From positions 2,604,001-2,668,000 of the forward strand of contig JAGKQI010000098.1 in assembly GCA_018806915.1 (NCBI GenBank): a DNA stretch of 64,000 nt, read 5' to 3'. The notes under the pieces are model-generated. The model was given only the letters and a program-made list of their open reading frames with translations. It had not been told where the DNA came from and made no database searches. Shown piece by piece: positions 50,320-61,788 of this stretch; within the stretch, counting starts at the first letter, position 1, and each line of letters opens with the position of its first letter. The DNA comes from Phytophthora colocasiae. Its lineage: Eukaryota > Oomycota > Peronosporomycetes > Peronosporales > Peronosporaceae. A program made the translations under genes and the position numbers.

Positions 50320-51708
50320 TTAAAAGTCTTGGTCAGAATCGGAATTTGTCTCCGATCCCGATGCCCCTGATCCAGAACCCGATCCAGACTCTGATCCAGA
50401 TCCTGCTTCTGACCCTGAGTCATCATTATCAATGAGCTCTCCTGAATCTGCAAGTGAAACTTGGTCCGAGTCCGATCCGTCCGCAGCATTGCCGTTACCT
50501 CCACCACTTGGACGAGAACCACCGACAGCACTTTCATCGCTCGAGTCCTCTTCCTCGCTACTTCCACTGCCGCTGCCACTGATGCCATCCGAGCTACTGT
50601 CCTCATCGGACTCAGCTTTCTTCTTCACAGCGCTTCGACCCTTCTGGTTACTCCCTGAGGCGTTCGTTTGCCGTGTTTTCCCTCCACTATGTCTGCTGTT
50701 GTTGCTCTCCATCGCATCCAGCATGGAGTTCTCGATCTGGTCTTCCTGCTCGCCGCGTAAAATGGCCAACTCATCGTCACGGAATTTCTTCTGCAGCTTT
50801 TTGAGCGACCTGTCGTTCTCCGCGAGCTTCTTCATCTCACGACTGTTGTGCAAATCCAGCTCACGCTGCAGGTAGTCGAGGTTACGGAAGCGCTCGCAAT
50901 AGACGGCATACTGGCGCTCCAGCTCCTTCTCCAGCTTTTCATACTCGTCCATAAACGCCGGTCGAACGTGCTGCAAGCTCTTCAAGCGCTTCTCACTGCG
51001 CTCCAGATCTGTCTGCGCTTTCTTGATCTTCGCTGCCAGCGCCTTCTCCTCGGCATCCAACTCCACGACTTGGCGTTCAGTCAGCTCGACATTTTCTTGC
51101 AGATTCACCAGGATGTCCTGGATCGTTCGTTCAAGGAATTTCTGCTCACTGGAGTTTTCATGGTTTGTCGAGAGTGCATCCAAGAACCGGATAGCTTGTT
51201 GTCTTGCGTCACGGACGTCGAGCTCCGTCTCCAACAGATCGTAGAGCTTAGCGCCAGACTGTGTGATGTCTGATGCAAGTTGTCGAGTGGCTTTGGGGTC
51301 CTTAACCCGCGAGCCTAGCAGCGACTTGACCGAGATCTCGTCGTCGTCATCGTCAGGCTCCTGTTGTGTAGCCAAATCGATCCGCAATGCTTCATACAGC
51401 ACACGAGCGAGCTTGATCAGCTCTTTGACAGCGAAGCCGTCAGCTGCGTACAGTCTCTTGGGGTTCAATCGGATGCGAGCTTTCGCCAGCACTTCAGTCG
51501 CTACTTGAGTGAGAAACTCCACTCGGTCATCCTCTGTGTCGATCTCCTCCGTGATACTTGAGCTTGGGTCGTACTTCTTCACCATCCAGTAGAGCAGATC
51601 CGAGACCAACTCGAAGTTTGGCGCACGGAAGTTCTCCATCGAGATCGGCCGAGGATAACCCAACGCCCGCATCATCTCCGTCAGGTTTCGCAGTTCTCGG
51701 AACGACAT
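50320..51708 (-). CDS. CLUAP1: CLUAP1 / IFT38, intraflagellar transport subunit
   Basis: An intronless 462-residue protein. The N-terminus (MSFRELRNLTEMMRALGYPR, then ISMENFRAPNFELVSDLLYW and LNPKRLYAADGFAVKELIK) matches the calponin-homology-like domain of CLUAP1/IFT38/DYF-3. A long coiled coil follows (about residues 200-340), then an acidic serine-rich tail. In the IFT-B complex it carries cargo along flagellar microtubules; in oomycetes this would serve the motile zoospore. The tail's repeated GSGSGSE stretch is low complexity. It is convergent with the DUF6818 gene, with 51 bp between stops. Confidence 0.9.
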   Translation of the reverse strand: MSFRELRNLTEMMRALGYPRPISMENFRAPNFELVSDLLYWMVKKYDPSSSITEEIDTEDDRVEFLTQVATEVLAKARIRLNPKRLYAADGFAVKELIKLARVLYEALRIDLATQQEPDDDDDEISVKSLLGSRVKDPKATRQLASDITQSGAKLYDLLETELDVRDARQQAIRFLDALSTNHENSSEQKFLERTIQDILVNLQENVELTERQVVELDAEEKALAAKIKKAQTDLERSEKRLKSLQHVRPAFMDEYEKLEKELERQYAVYCERFRNLDYLQRELDLHNSREMKKLAENDRSLKKLQKKFRDDELAILRGEQEDQIENSMLDAMESNNSRHSGGKTRQTNASGSNQKGRSAVKKKAESDEDSSSDGISGSGSGSSEEEDSSDESAVGGSRPSGGGNGNAADGSDSDQVSLADSGELIDNDDSGSEAGSGSESGSGSGSGASGSETNSDSDQDF

Positions 51709-51791
51709 CGTCTACAGGTTCTTTAGGTTGACCTTATGACTGCTACTGGTCGCTTAGCCGTCGTTTCAAAGATCGCAGAGTTCAGAGACGT

Positions 51792-52880
51792 CTACTCTTG
51801 CCTATTCTTGCGTCTGTACCTCTCCAGCATCGTTGCATTACCTGAAGTGCCTCCCGTGTGGATGTACATGAGTTCCCGCTCAGTAGCGCCAAGCTGCGTA
51901 GTTTTTCCGTGATATGACACGATATCAGCAGTACAATTCCGTCCCAAAACCTCGTTGAGAACTCTTTCGTCCGAGAACAGAGTGTGCCAAGCGAAAGCGC
52001 CATACACGAGATCGAAGTCCACCTTGGTTTCTTGTAGCACCTCTTGGTACATGTCAAACTGCGGCCACCAGAGTCTCCCGAAGCGACTTTTCCTCTTAGG
52101 AATCAACACTCGAGGCAGCAATGCTGTATGAGGCTTCAGCATCGGATCCTCATTAATTAACTGCTGGAATTGCTGCTGCAAGTACTCAGCGTCACCGACA
52201 CACGGGACAGCGTACAACTTGATCTGTGGATGCAAATGTTGCGCCAAGTAAAGCGCTGTCGTCCCCGTACCACAAGGCAACACAACCGAGAACTGTTTGT
52301 CCGGCCATTGCGTCTGCACGTACTCGTTGATCTCTTCAGCCAAGAGTTTAACCCCATCTTGTGCTTCAGGAAAAGCTGCTCCTTGTGGCACATACAGACT
52401 CTTAAAACTCGAAGGAGGACGAATCTCTTCACTCAGAAACGCTGTAAAGTCGCGAGTACGAACCAGTTCATGATACACGTCCGGTTGAAGCTGTACATGA
52501 CGCATTCCGAGTGTCTGGGCCAGCTGTAGGTTCCCCTCCACTGGTTTCCTATCGTCCTTGAAACTCAACTCCCTACTGAAATACGTGAATGGCACATGAC
52601 GAGCATTGGCCAATTGAGCCAAAGCCAACATAGCGTTGCTCTGTGACCCACCAAAGCTGAACAAGTGCGTATCAGCGAAGAACTCGTCCCTCTGCTTGAC
52701 GAAATAATACATTTTGCGCATCTGGAATATGCACTGACATTAGACCAAATAGATAAGTAATCCCCTAAAGGCACTACCAACCTTATTGCCAGCTAGATGG
52801 AAGACATCATCTCTCTTGACATGCACTCTCTGTCCTCTGAACATCACTCTCGTCACAGGCGAATGAATCATTGACACCAT
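51792..52880 (-). CDS. PLP-dependent ACC deaminase / D-cysteine desulfhydrase family enzyme
   Basis: Two minus-strand exons (52782-52880 and 51792-52721) with a 60-bp phase-0 intron; 342 residues. VKRDDVFHLAGNK in exon 1 and MRKM at the start of exon 2 make the GNK-x-RK motif that holds the PLP-binding lysine. SFGGSQSNA is the next PLP-site motif and VLPCGTGTTALYLA the phosphate-binding loop; IHTGGTSGN lies near the C-terminus. The family deaminates 1-aminocyclopropane-1-carboxylate or D-cysteine. Which substrate is used cannot be told. If an ACC deaminase, it could affect plant ethylene. Start at 52880 gives MVSMIHSPVTRV. Confidence 0.8.
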
Positions 52881-53002
52881 TGCCTCTAAATGTAAAACTC
52901 TCTCATTCGTACTTAGTGATCTATCCCTACAACGCGACGAGGTTTCTTCCAGCGTCAGTTTCCGACTTATAGCTCAAGAGTCTTAAGGGGAGGGACTTTA
53001 CA

Positions 53003-55780
53003 ATGCGGCGTCTAAGCTCCAGAGGTGCGTATGCAATCTTTACCATTTACTTGATTTTTAGGTATTTAATTTGTGTGTCATAGGCGGCAAGAACTTCAGC
53101 CTCAAGAGCGAGGAGGACGTGGAGGAGCTCATGCAGACGCTCGTGGCCCAAATCCACGCCAAACTCAAGAGCGAACTCAATCTGCGAGAGATTTTCATCC
53201 CCAACTCCAAGGCGGAGGCGCGCTGTAGCATCTTCGTCTCACACAACTACGCGTCGTGTCCTAAGCTCTGCGTCTTCATGCAGCCTGGAGAAGGTTTGTC
53301 AGAATTATTTTTTATTTTTTTATTTTTTTATGTATTATTTTTTTTATATGATAGGGATGCAACCTGGTATGTGGAGTCGTACGATACATCCGAAGACTGG
53401 GTTTCAAGGCTCTATGATCCCGTACTTGAAGACGGCGATCCAAGGCGGGTACGGAGTGGTGATTCTAAACCCTAGCACCAATTTCTGCATGGTTAATGGT
53501 CATCGAGCCAAGATCCTGCACTCTTCTACACCTGAAGCGCACGTGTCGTATGTGTGGAAGAATTATATTGTGCCCAACGCGGCGCAGGAGATCAGCTTCA
53601 TCGTGCATGATAATGCTGGCGTCTTGTTGAAGACGTTTCTGTCCTCGTTCGGTGGACATGATCAGCAACGGATTGGTGGCATTGCCTTCATTGAATCAGC
53701 ACACCAGGTATCATCAGGAGACAGCAATGCAATGCGGGATTTACTGCGGGAGAAGGCCGTGAACTTTGAAGCCTCACCAGAACCAATGTTTACAGTCATT
53801 GGATCGTCCAAGGCTCGACTTGGATGCACGTCACTGTCGGTGGGACGCACTTCAGGTGAAGCGAACAACCGCGAGTGGACAGTTCACTCTGTGCAGACGT
53901 CAGCGTTCGTGTTCCTGCAGTCCATTGGCAGCGGGATTGAGGAATCACTGCATGCTATTCGTGCGACGTTCCCAAACAAACTCATTGTGACGGTGAATCG
54001 TGCACGTCTTACCGGACAGCCATACAACAATCCATTTGCAGTGGTGCAGTGCGCTGGGCAAAAGAAGGAAACTGTAGGCAGCCACAAGCACACAATGGAT
54101 CCCGAGTGGAACCAGACGTTCTCCTTCCCCGTCACATCCAGCGAAGCGAAGGTGGTCACTATCGTCAAGGACAGATCTTTCCCGATGAACACGTCGCTGG
54201 GTCAGGTGGTCGTGAGTATGAGTGAGGTGGGGCTCAACCGTGCCGACCGACGATGGTTCGCACTGCGGGATGAGAAGGTGCCAACGGCTCACGGTAATGG
54301 AGAAGTGGAGCTGACACTTGAGTGGGTACACGACACTTTCGTTGCTCGTTCCGATTCATTTATACGCGGGAACCGCATGCCGACACTGGAGGCTCAGCAG
54401 CGACCTCATAATGGCACTGGCGGTGGTGGTGACAACTGCTGTTATCTGTGCAAGACGACGTTTGTATTGCACCGACGTAGGTACTGCCGTATGTGCTTAC
54501 GTCTGGTTTGTACTTCTTGCTCCGATCGCTTGTTCCTTCCGGGATTCAGCGAACCGAAAAGGGTGTGTTCAGGTTGCTGTGATCTTCAAATGATGCTGCA
54601 CAATAAATTACCGCGTATGGGAGGCCCCAGCGGCCCAGGTTCTAAGGTTCCTTCTCAAGAGAAGCTGGATGAGCACGCACAGAGGATGGAGGCGATGCGG
54701 AAGCGTGAAGAAGCCGAGAAGCGGCCTCTGTCTATTAATGACTTCGATCTTCTTAAGGTTGTGGGCCGTGGAGCATTCGGTAAAGTGCTGCTGGTTCGCA
54801 AGAAAGAAGGCAAGAACTCTGGCCAGATTTACGCTATGAAAATCCTGGTCAAGTCGCACATTATCAAGAACGACCAGATTGAGAACACCAAGGCGGAGCA
54901 ACATATTCTAAAGGAGATCAGCCACCCGTACGTCGTGCGACTTCGGTACGCGTTCCAGAATGCCGACAAGCTGTATTTGATCATGGACTACTACCCTGGT
55001 GGCTCGATGTTCTATCACCTGCGCAAGTCCAAGCGATTCTCTGAAGAACGCACACGTTTGTACATGGCTCAACTGCTTACAGCTCTGATGCACTTGCACA
55101 GCAAACAAATCGCTTACCGAGATTTGAAACTGGAGAATATTCTGATGGATCCCAAGGGAAATATCGCCTTGACAGATTTCGGTTTGTCCAAGGAGGGGCA
55201 GATGGTCGAAGGTGCGATTCGTGCGTCTCAGTCGGACACAGGCATGAAAACCATTTGTGGTACGGCCGAGTACATGGCCCCGGAGCTGCTGCGCCATCAA
55301 CCGTACGGAAAAGTGGTCGATTGGTGGAGTTACGGTATTTTACTCTTTGAAATGCTCACGGGACGGACACCGTTCGTGGATCGCAACCGTCGGCAGATGT
55401 TCAAGAACATCATGCAGTCGGAGGTCATCTACCCTTCGCACATTTCACCCGTGGCGCGCTCTCTGATCTCCAAGTTGCTGAACCGCGATCCGGCTCGACG
55501 ACTCGGAGGCGGTCCCAATGGTGGACGCGACATCATGGCGCACCCGTTCTTCGAGGCCATCGACTGGGACAAGCTCATGCGTAGGGAGATCGAACCTCCA
55601 TTCGTCCCGGACGTCTCCAGTGTGGACGATATCACGAACGTGCCTGAGATGTTCCAGAACATGGCGGCTGTGGACTCTCCTGTGAACAACAAGAAAGGTG
55701 AAGGCCACCACTTCGACGATTTCACGTACCAAGAAGAAGGATACATTATGCGCGCGACGCACAACCCAAACGAGCACTAA
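53003..55780 (+). CDS. Arb2-C2-FYVE-AGC kinase fusion protein
   Basis: Three exons: 53003-53024, 53084-53293, 53355-55780; 885 residues. Domains in order: an Arb2/FAM172-like domain (about 10-275; CVFMQPGEGMQPGMWSR, GYGVVILNPS, VWKNYIVPNA); a C2 domain (about 285-400; KLIVTVNRARLTGQPYNNPF, DPEWNQTFSF); a FYVE-type zinc finger (about 440-485) with all eight cysteines in CxxC pairs and RRRYCRMC in place of the usual RHHCRxC; and an AGC kinase (about 542-812) with VVGRGAFGKV, AMK lysine 573, YRDLKLEN, DFG at 686-688 and TICGTAEYMAPE. The tail ends with the hydrophobic motif FDDFTY, as in S6K/AKT/SGK. The whole C2-FYVE-kinase part and most of Arb2 lie in one uninterrupted exon. Inferred: PI3P- or membrane-targeted kinase in TOR/PDK1-type signalling. 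Confidence 0.88.
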
Positions 55781-55823
55781 AAGCTACTTTCAATACATCC
55801 CCTGTATACTTGTTGTGCCTTAC

Positions 55824-56724
55824 TCAGCACTTCTTCTGCTTCTTGTTGGATGTTTCTCCATCTTCCGATGGAAGTCGCTGGCGCTTAAGATGAGGAGGAA
55901 GACTGGGTCCGATGGCCATTTCTTCCTTCTCCTTCACTTCAGCTTGCTCCTTGTTGTTACGCAAGTGTGGTGGGAGTTGCGGTCCTATTGCTGCTGCAGG
56001 TTCTTCCTTAGCAGGAGGACGTTGAGGTCCAGCAGGTCCACGAGCAGTTCGAACACTTTTATCCTTGACAACACTGCGTTGAAGATGTCGTCCATATTCC
56101 TGCAACTGACGGCGGAAGCTCTCGTTGGGGTTGGCCACTGAACGTCGCTCGATCACGAAATACAGAGCCTGCTCGAAGCTCATTGAGCGCAGCTTCATCA
56201 GGTAAGCTACGACCATAGAGGACGAGCGACTCACTCCTTTATTGCAGTGCACGAGGATCCGACCTGCCATTGACGCATAGTAAAAGGGAAAATACAGATC
56301 ACACGCCGTACTTGGCCATCGTTAGCAACGTAACCACTAAAGTCTAAAACACAGCAACAGCCATGTGATACCATAGTACTTGGCTTGGTCCATGAAGGCG
56401 ATGCAGCCTTCCAACACCCCAGATATGTCCTCAGCCTTATTGTCGAAGATGGGACAGCGTCTGTACGTGAAGAGCTTGTCTTTCTCGAAGAAATTGGGCA
56501 CTCCAGCCACCGGATCCATCTTCTTAGGCGGTGTCACCTGCACGAGAACATATTATTTAGTCCAAAGTGCCCACAACTAGCGATATTCGGCTTCGTACAT
56601 TCAAGATGTGGGTGATACGCAGACGCTGAAGCAGCTCCTTGTCGCGCGCATGAGCCCGGGAGCCAAGGAACACGTGGTCGAGGATCTGCGAAGGCTCCTT
56701 GTCGTCGTCCCGAGCCATCTTCAT
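55824..56724 (-). CDS. Dual-specificity protein phosphatase
   Basis: Minus-strand exons are 56599-56724, 56372-56537 and 55824-56263; phases fit; 243 residues. The N-terminal QILDHVFLGSRAHARDKELL and ITHILNV are typical DUSP openings; the signature HCNKGVSRSSS (HCxxGxxRS, catalytic Cys) follows, then VVAYLMKLRSMSFEQAL. The catalytic acid would lie in the exon 2 segment before AKYYG. The C-terminal 90 residues are disordered, with a twice-used IGP-x-LPPHL motif and a basic KRQRLPSEDGETSNKKQKKC end that could be nuclear. Role: removing phosphate from Tyr and Ser/Thr, substrate unknown. It is tail-to-tail with the kinase gene, 43 bp apart. Confidence 0.85.
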
Positions 56725-56842
56725 TCTTACAAATAATTATTAAAAATGCCTAAATGAATGGTTTGAGAAAATAATTATTGAAAATAAAATAATACCTAGG
56801 TCGCGTCTCTTCAAGTGCACAAGTAAAGGAGAACGTTGGGTA

Positions 56843-59800
56843 ATGGGCGGTCGGTTCTCCCGTGTGCAGTATCGAGAACAGGATGCAGCTGTCTTAAGTC
56901 ACTTGGTACTGCTCACTCAAGTCTGGTACGTTCTTCCTGTAGTCACGTGAAAAAAATACGATTTTTCATTCTGGTTCCATGGCTAGGGGGTTGGATGAGA
57001 TCGCGTTCCTGTCGACTCGTTTGCGTCGTCTTTCATTCAACTTCTGCTTAACTCTCCAGCAGTTTGAAGATTTCGTGGGTCTCCGTAGCAATCCGTTGTT
57101 CAAAACGATGCTGCATCGCTGGTTCTCCACATTCAAGAACATGCCGAGCAGCAACATCGTCAACGGCTTGGAATTCCTCACAGCGTTGGCACTTACTGCC
57201 ACCGACGGGAAACTGGAAGAGAAAGCAGGTGCCGTCTTCGATATCTTCGACTTTGACGACTCGGGAGCCATCACACGCGACGAACTGGGGATTTTGGTCA
57301 AGTCGGCGGTCCGAGGGCTCTCGAAAGCGACAAAAGGCCTCGGTCCAAGACTCGCAGCACTGTGTCCCATGAGTGAAGTGACTGAACTGACCCGTCAATG
57401 CTACGTGCACTGCGATCTGGATGACGAGCAGGAGCTACCTCGCGACCGGTTCGTGCTCTGGGTCAAACAGACGCCCAAGATCGTTAATTTACTGCGCTGC
57501 TTCGTACAACGCGAGTACATGACGGAGGAGGAGGCTGCTCTGGTACTACAACGTTGCGGTCGAGGGATGTTGGCGCGTCATGAAGCTGCTGAACGACGGC
57601 TAGAGATTCGGCTGGAAGTGGAGCAGGAGCTCTCCCAGGCAGCGCAGAAGATTCAGGACGTGGTGGTCACACGCAAGAAGAAACGCGAGCACTTACGACA
57701 GCAGAAGGTGGAGCAGTTCGCTCACCACGGCGCAGTTTATTCGTTCGGTTCAAATACACGAGCACAATTGGGTCACGCACATTTGGAGCTCTCTCGACAC
57801 ATCGCCTCGCCATTGCTAGCGGCCTTTTTCAAGAACAATGAGTTGCGGATATCTCGCGTAGCTCTCAGTGAGACCCATGCGAGTGCAGTAGCGTCCGACG
57901 GCCAAGTGTTTACGTGGGGTGCAGGTGTTCCGGGCTCCTTTGGCTTCCTCTTGCCGCCTCAAGATGGCACTTTTAGCGGAGGCGGTGTCATTCGCAAACA
58001 ACCTACTCGAGTGGACGATCTGAATGAAGTTGTCATTGCTGATTCACGCCTTGGTAGCCATCATTCCGTCGCTCTTAGTGCTGGTGGAGTCGTTTACACG
58101 TGGGGGTCTGGAGGCTACGGACAACTCGGACACGGCGACTTCGTGGGGACTGGAGAGGCGTCCGATGCCATTTTTCGATCCCAGTTCGACCCACACACAG
58201 GCCGAGAGTATCCGATGATCGATCTGCCGTTGCAACTTGACGCGAGTTACTTCGAGGAGATGCGAGTGACACAAGTGACCTGTGGTTACTACTTTACCCT
58301 GGCTGTGACTGAAGACGGTAGTGTCTTTAGTTGGGGTGAAGGTTCGGATGGTCAATTGGGGCTTGGATACTCAGATTCGTTCCGCGTTGGCTTCTTGGAC
58401 CCAAACATCAGCGGTAGTAACTTCGTGTACATGCCGAGTCCGACGCGAATTGACGCACTGAAAGAGCCTATCGACAGTGTTGCGGTTGGTGGGAACCACG
58501 TCTTTGCTGTTGGTCGCTCTCCAACAAGACACGTCTTTGAATGGGGAGCTTGGAAACGGCGTGGAGCTACAGATATGCGTGAAAGCGCATTTTATCCTTT
58601 AGAGAACACTGCTCTCTCGGCTCTGAACGTGCAGCAACTAGCAGTGGGTAAGGAGCACGCGCTGGCTTTGACTTCCTGTGTTCAAGTGTCTCTTACTGTC
58701 GACCAGTTCCCATATTGTCGATCTACTGAAGAGAAAGAAACTGAGAACGAGTCTCTACGAACCGTAGCGCTATGTGCGCGATTCGGATCTCAGCCGGCAC
58801 AATTGTCACGAGCGATTTCAGGCTCCGTCTTCGCTGTTCCACTGCCGATCGCTGAGTTCGGAGGTCCTTCTTCTGCTCTAAGTGCTGCAGTGTATAATCG
58901 ATCGGATTCTCACCTCCGGTCGAGCCTTGCGCGTTGTACGGGGAAGATCGCGCTGATTGATAGAGGGACAACTACAGGCTTTTGGATCTCCCTGCTCTTG
59001 GACTCTAAACGACCTGCAGAGCTACTGGAGATCCCTTGCATTCCAGCAACTTTTGGCCCTTCATTGAATACTTCGGGCGTGCACGCTCAACTGTTCTACT
59101 CGCCCGAGAGATTGTCAAGTCTAAGATTGTACGTTCGGCCAGATGAAGTCGTTGGTCGTATTGCCGTGTTGGAGTTTGGGCAAGATGACGTTGCCGTTGA
59201 CTCCAAAGCGGTAGATACAAGCGAACTCATTGGGCGTCTCATGAGCTCGCTCGTCTCGCTCGTCAAGGACGCACAAGCCGCAGGAGCAGTCGGAGTCGTG
59301 ATCATTTTTGATTTCCTAGATGCCGACGCCTTTGCCCTGGAAATGGACGAAGACGACGACAGGGACATGTTTACAATTCCTGCAGTTATGGTACGCAAGA
59401 GCCACTACGGTGAATTACTGCTTGGACAATTGCAAACGTCTGGAAAGCGACCTTGGTCAATACTGTCGAGCAAGGAAGACGTGCTGGGAAAGCAGGTGCC
59501 AGTGTTTTTTTTTTCATTTGATACTTTGGAGTTCTTGTGCTTACTTTTTACTGTTCATAGATAATGACTGCTCAGCAAGCTGGAGCCAAAGCGGTGATCG
59601 TCATGCAGACGCAGATTGCACCTGACCCAGTGAGAGTGAGGATACTTATTGCTTGTTGGTTTCTCCTGAACGAAATTTTTTTAACGTTGTTTTGCAGTTG
59701 GGAATGGATGTTTTTACTACGACTGAAGGTGAAAAGCCCCCGAGCAGCTCAGGAGTGAAGATACCTGTGGTCTCAGTCTCATACAAGGTGAGAGATTGCT

Positions 59801-60513
59801 ACTAGACTACAAAGGAAGAGTAAACTGGTAACAAATGTTTGGTTAGGTTGGCACTCAGATGAAGGAAAGCTTAGAGGGTGTAGAATCCGAAGACTCGCAG
59901 TGTCGTATAGCTCTGACCGGATCAGGTATGGTTTACGCTTGGGGACTCGGCGAAAACGGTCGTCTAGGACTGGTACGTGGCGACTTTGTGTCAACCATTT
60001 ACATCATTTGCTGACTGTTGTATACAAAAGGGGGATATCGAGAACGAGGAACTGTTTCAGTCAGGATATGACGGCGCTCGACAGACAAGTTATCAGTTCG
60101 TACCGGACCCGGAGGTCGTATCGACGCTACTTTTCAAGGAGATCTCTTACATTTCGTGCGGCGAAGAGCACTCCGCTGCTGTTTCCAGTACGTTCGTTGA
60201 GTTTCCACTTATTGTCTGATCCCAGCTGAAAAACTACTGTAGGTGATGGTGTACTGTATTGCTGGGGAAGTGGACGGCAGGGGAAGCTCGGCACGGGCTC
60301 CTTAGATGATGAAGATACTCCAGTGGCCATCGACGCATTGAGTTCCGTCAAGGTTGCTCGGGTTGAGTGCGGTATCAGCCAAACGGTGCGTACGAGTGCA
60401 ACTTGTAACGAACGACACCATTTCACTACATCTCTACTAACGATGGTATGGCATTGTACTTCATCCATTAGCTTGTAGTCACACAAAACCCCTCACTGCT
60501 GAGCAAAACGTAA
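56843..60513 (+). CDS. EF-hand / RCC1 propeller protein with inserted PA-like region
   Basis: Eight exons: 56843-56925, 56987-59495, 59561-59629, 59698-59787, 59847-59972, 60031-60187, 60243-60385, 60472-60513; all phases agree; 1072 residues. The N-terminal MGGRFSRVQYRE could be myristoylated. An EF-hand follows (FDIFDFDDSGAITRDELG), then an IQ-like motif (LVLQRCGRGMLARHEA). RCC1 blades read VYSFGSNTRAQLGH, VFTWGAGVPGSFGF, VYTWGSGGYGQLGHG, VFSWGEGSDGQLGLG and VFEWGAWKRRG. A segment of about 360 residues (58690-59790) contains KIALIDRGTTTGF and AQAAGAVGVVIIFDF, as in protease-associated domains, in two tandem-looking halves. Two more blades then follow (VYAWGLGENGRLGLG, LYCWGSGRQGKLGTG), making seven. 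Calcium-responsive scaffold is an inference. Confidence 0.8.
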
Positions 60514-60840
60514 TTCGTTTGCTTCGCTACCACTAACGAACGACGTCAAAACCCGCACGTGCTGCTGTTGGATCGAGATCTCACGTGCACAAGGATGCAT
60601 TGCGCAGTTGCTTTTTCATAAATGCCACAACCTCAGCAGGTGCGGAAGGCTTGATCGGTGACGAAGAAGCATCAGAAACTAATGATACCCTTTGAGGGTG
60701 CGGTTGAACTGGAGCCTGTAGCTGGCAAGGAAGCCCCTGCTCGTACAACGGATTCTCCACGGAGTTCTCGTGGTCGGGGACTATTCTGTCGATCGGCGGG
60801 TCATAGACATAGTGTATCCCGCAGACTACGTCGTGAATCA

Positions 60841-60897
60841 ACGGAAGAGTCTTCTCATTGACGGAGACCTTCACCGTCAATGAGAAGACTCTTCCGT
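60841..60897. repeat. Perfect hairpin, 24-bp arms, 9-nt loop
   Basis: Arms 60841-60864 and 60874-60897 are exact reverse complements (ACGGAAGAGTCTTCTCATTG and four more bases). Confidence 0.95.
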
Positions 60898-61023
60898 GAG
60901 AAAAGCCGAACTCGGTTAGCATGACCTTGAGCAGAGACTCCGCAGGGACTCGATCACACGTGTCTATCTCCACTTCAAACAGGGATACTACCTCGCCGTG
61001 AGTGAACTAGTCCGTTGGTGCTG

Positions 61024-61105
61024 GTGAAGTCGATTGAGGATGTCGACTTCACGGGGGTATTCTACGACCCCTCCTGCTCCATGACGAACAGGAGGATACC
61101 CCCGT
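61024..61105. repeat. Two adjoining short hairpins
   Basis: GTGAAGTCGA / TCGACTTCAC at 61024-61033 and 61043-61052, directly followed by ACGGGGGTAT / ATACCCCCGT at 61051-61060 and 61096-61105 with an inner CCTCCTG / CAGGAGG pair. Confidence 0.9.
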
Positions 61106-61788
61106 CACATGCGGCCTGTGATGTACCGCGTACTGAGTTCCGCCTGACATCTTCACGGGGGGTCCCATTGGCGCCAACGATGAGACTGATCGGGGACGCC
61201 TTGCCCACTCCAGCACTCCTTACGCTGCTGCTTTATCGTGGAAGTGGGTATCGCTTGTCAGATTGAAGGCATCGAAGAGAGGCAGCCAGAGACCAACAGG
61301 TAGTGTTCTACCCTGCGCGACCTTCTGTTGAACAAAGATAGAGAGATTCACTGCAATCATTTATGCGCATATCAAGTTTGACAGATGTGATAGTTGGGGC
61401 AAGTGCCCCAACATCCAGCGCGCTCAATGCGAAAAGAAGCGGCGAAAATTGGCAACAAGTAACAAGTTAGAAGGCATCAGTGCTTGGAAATATAGTATTT
61501 TTCTATCAAAATAAATATTATTGCTATTTGTAACTGACCAGTATTAATCTTCTCCCATGAATTTATTGGCAAGTTTTGCATTCTTAATTCAAGTAAAACC
61601 CCGAACAACTTGAAAAATGACTTAATACTGAGTTCAAGTATATTTCATTGCTCTCCTACCGTCCAGTCATCCAGAACACTTCGCTGTGGAGCTCTGTATT
61701 CCGCACAACAGCCCCTCTACCCCTGTAGTTCACTTTTCAACTCGACTTGTAACTCCGACCCTCTGTCCTCCCTATTCTACTGTGCGCG

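Larger units (their letters stand above)
60514..61477. other. Gene-poor stretch with several perfect hairpins
   Basis: A minus-strand frame at 60581-60973 (130 codons) is not recognisable and contains the first hairpin, so I do not call it a gene. The region is likely decayed transposon sequence. Confidence 0.4.

Noticed and set aside
53330..53356. Start of the kinase protein at 53330
   Set aside because: That ATG lies in a T-rich intron. The upstream exons (53003, 53084) join in frame and complete the Arb2 domain.
60581..60973. 130-codon minus-strand ORF as a gene
   Set aside because: It contains a 57-bp hairpin and no recognised motif, and lies in transposon-like sequence.
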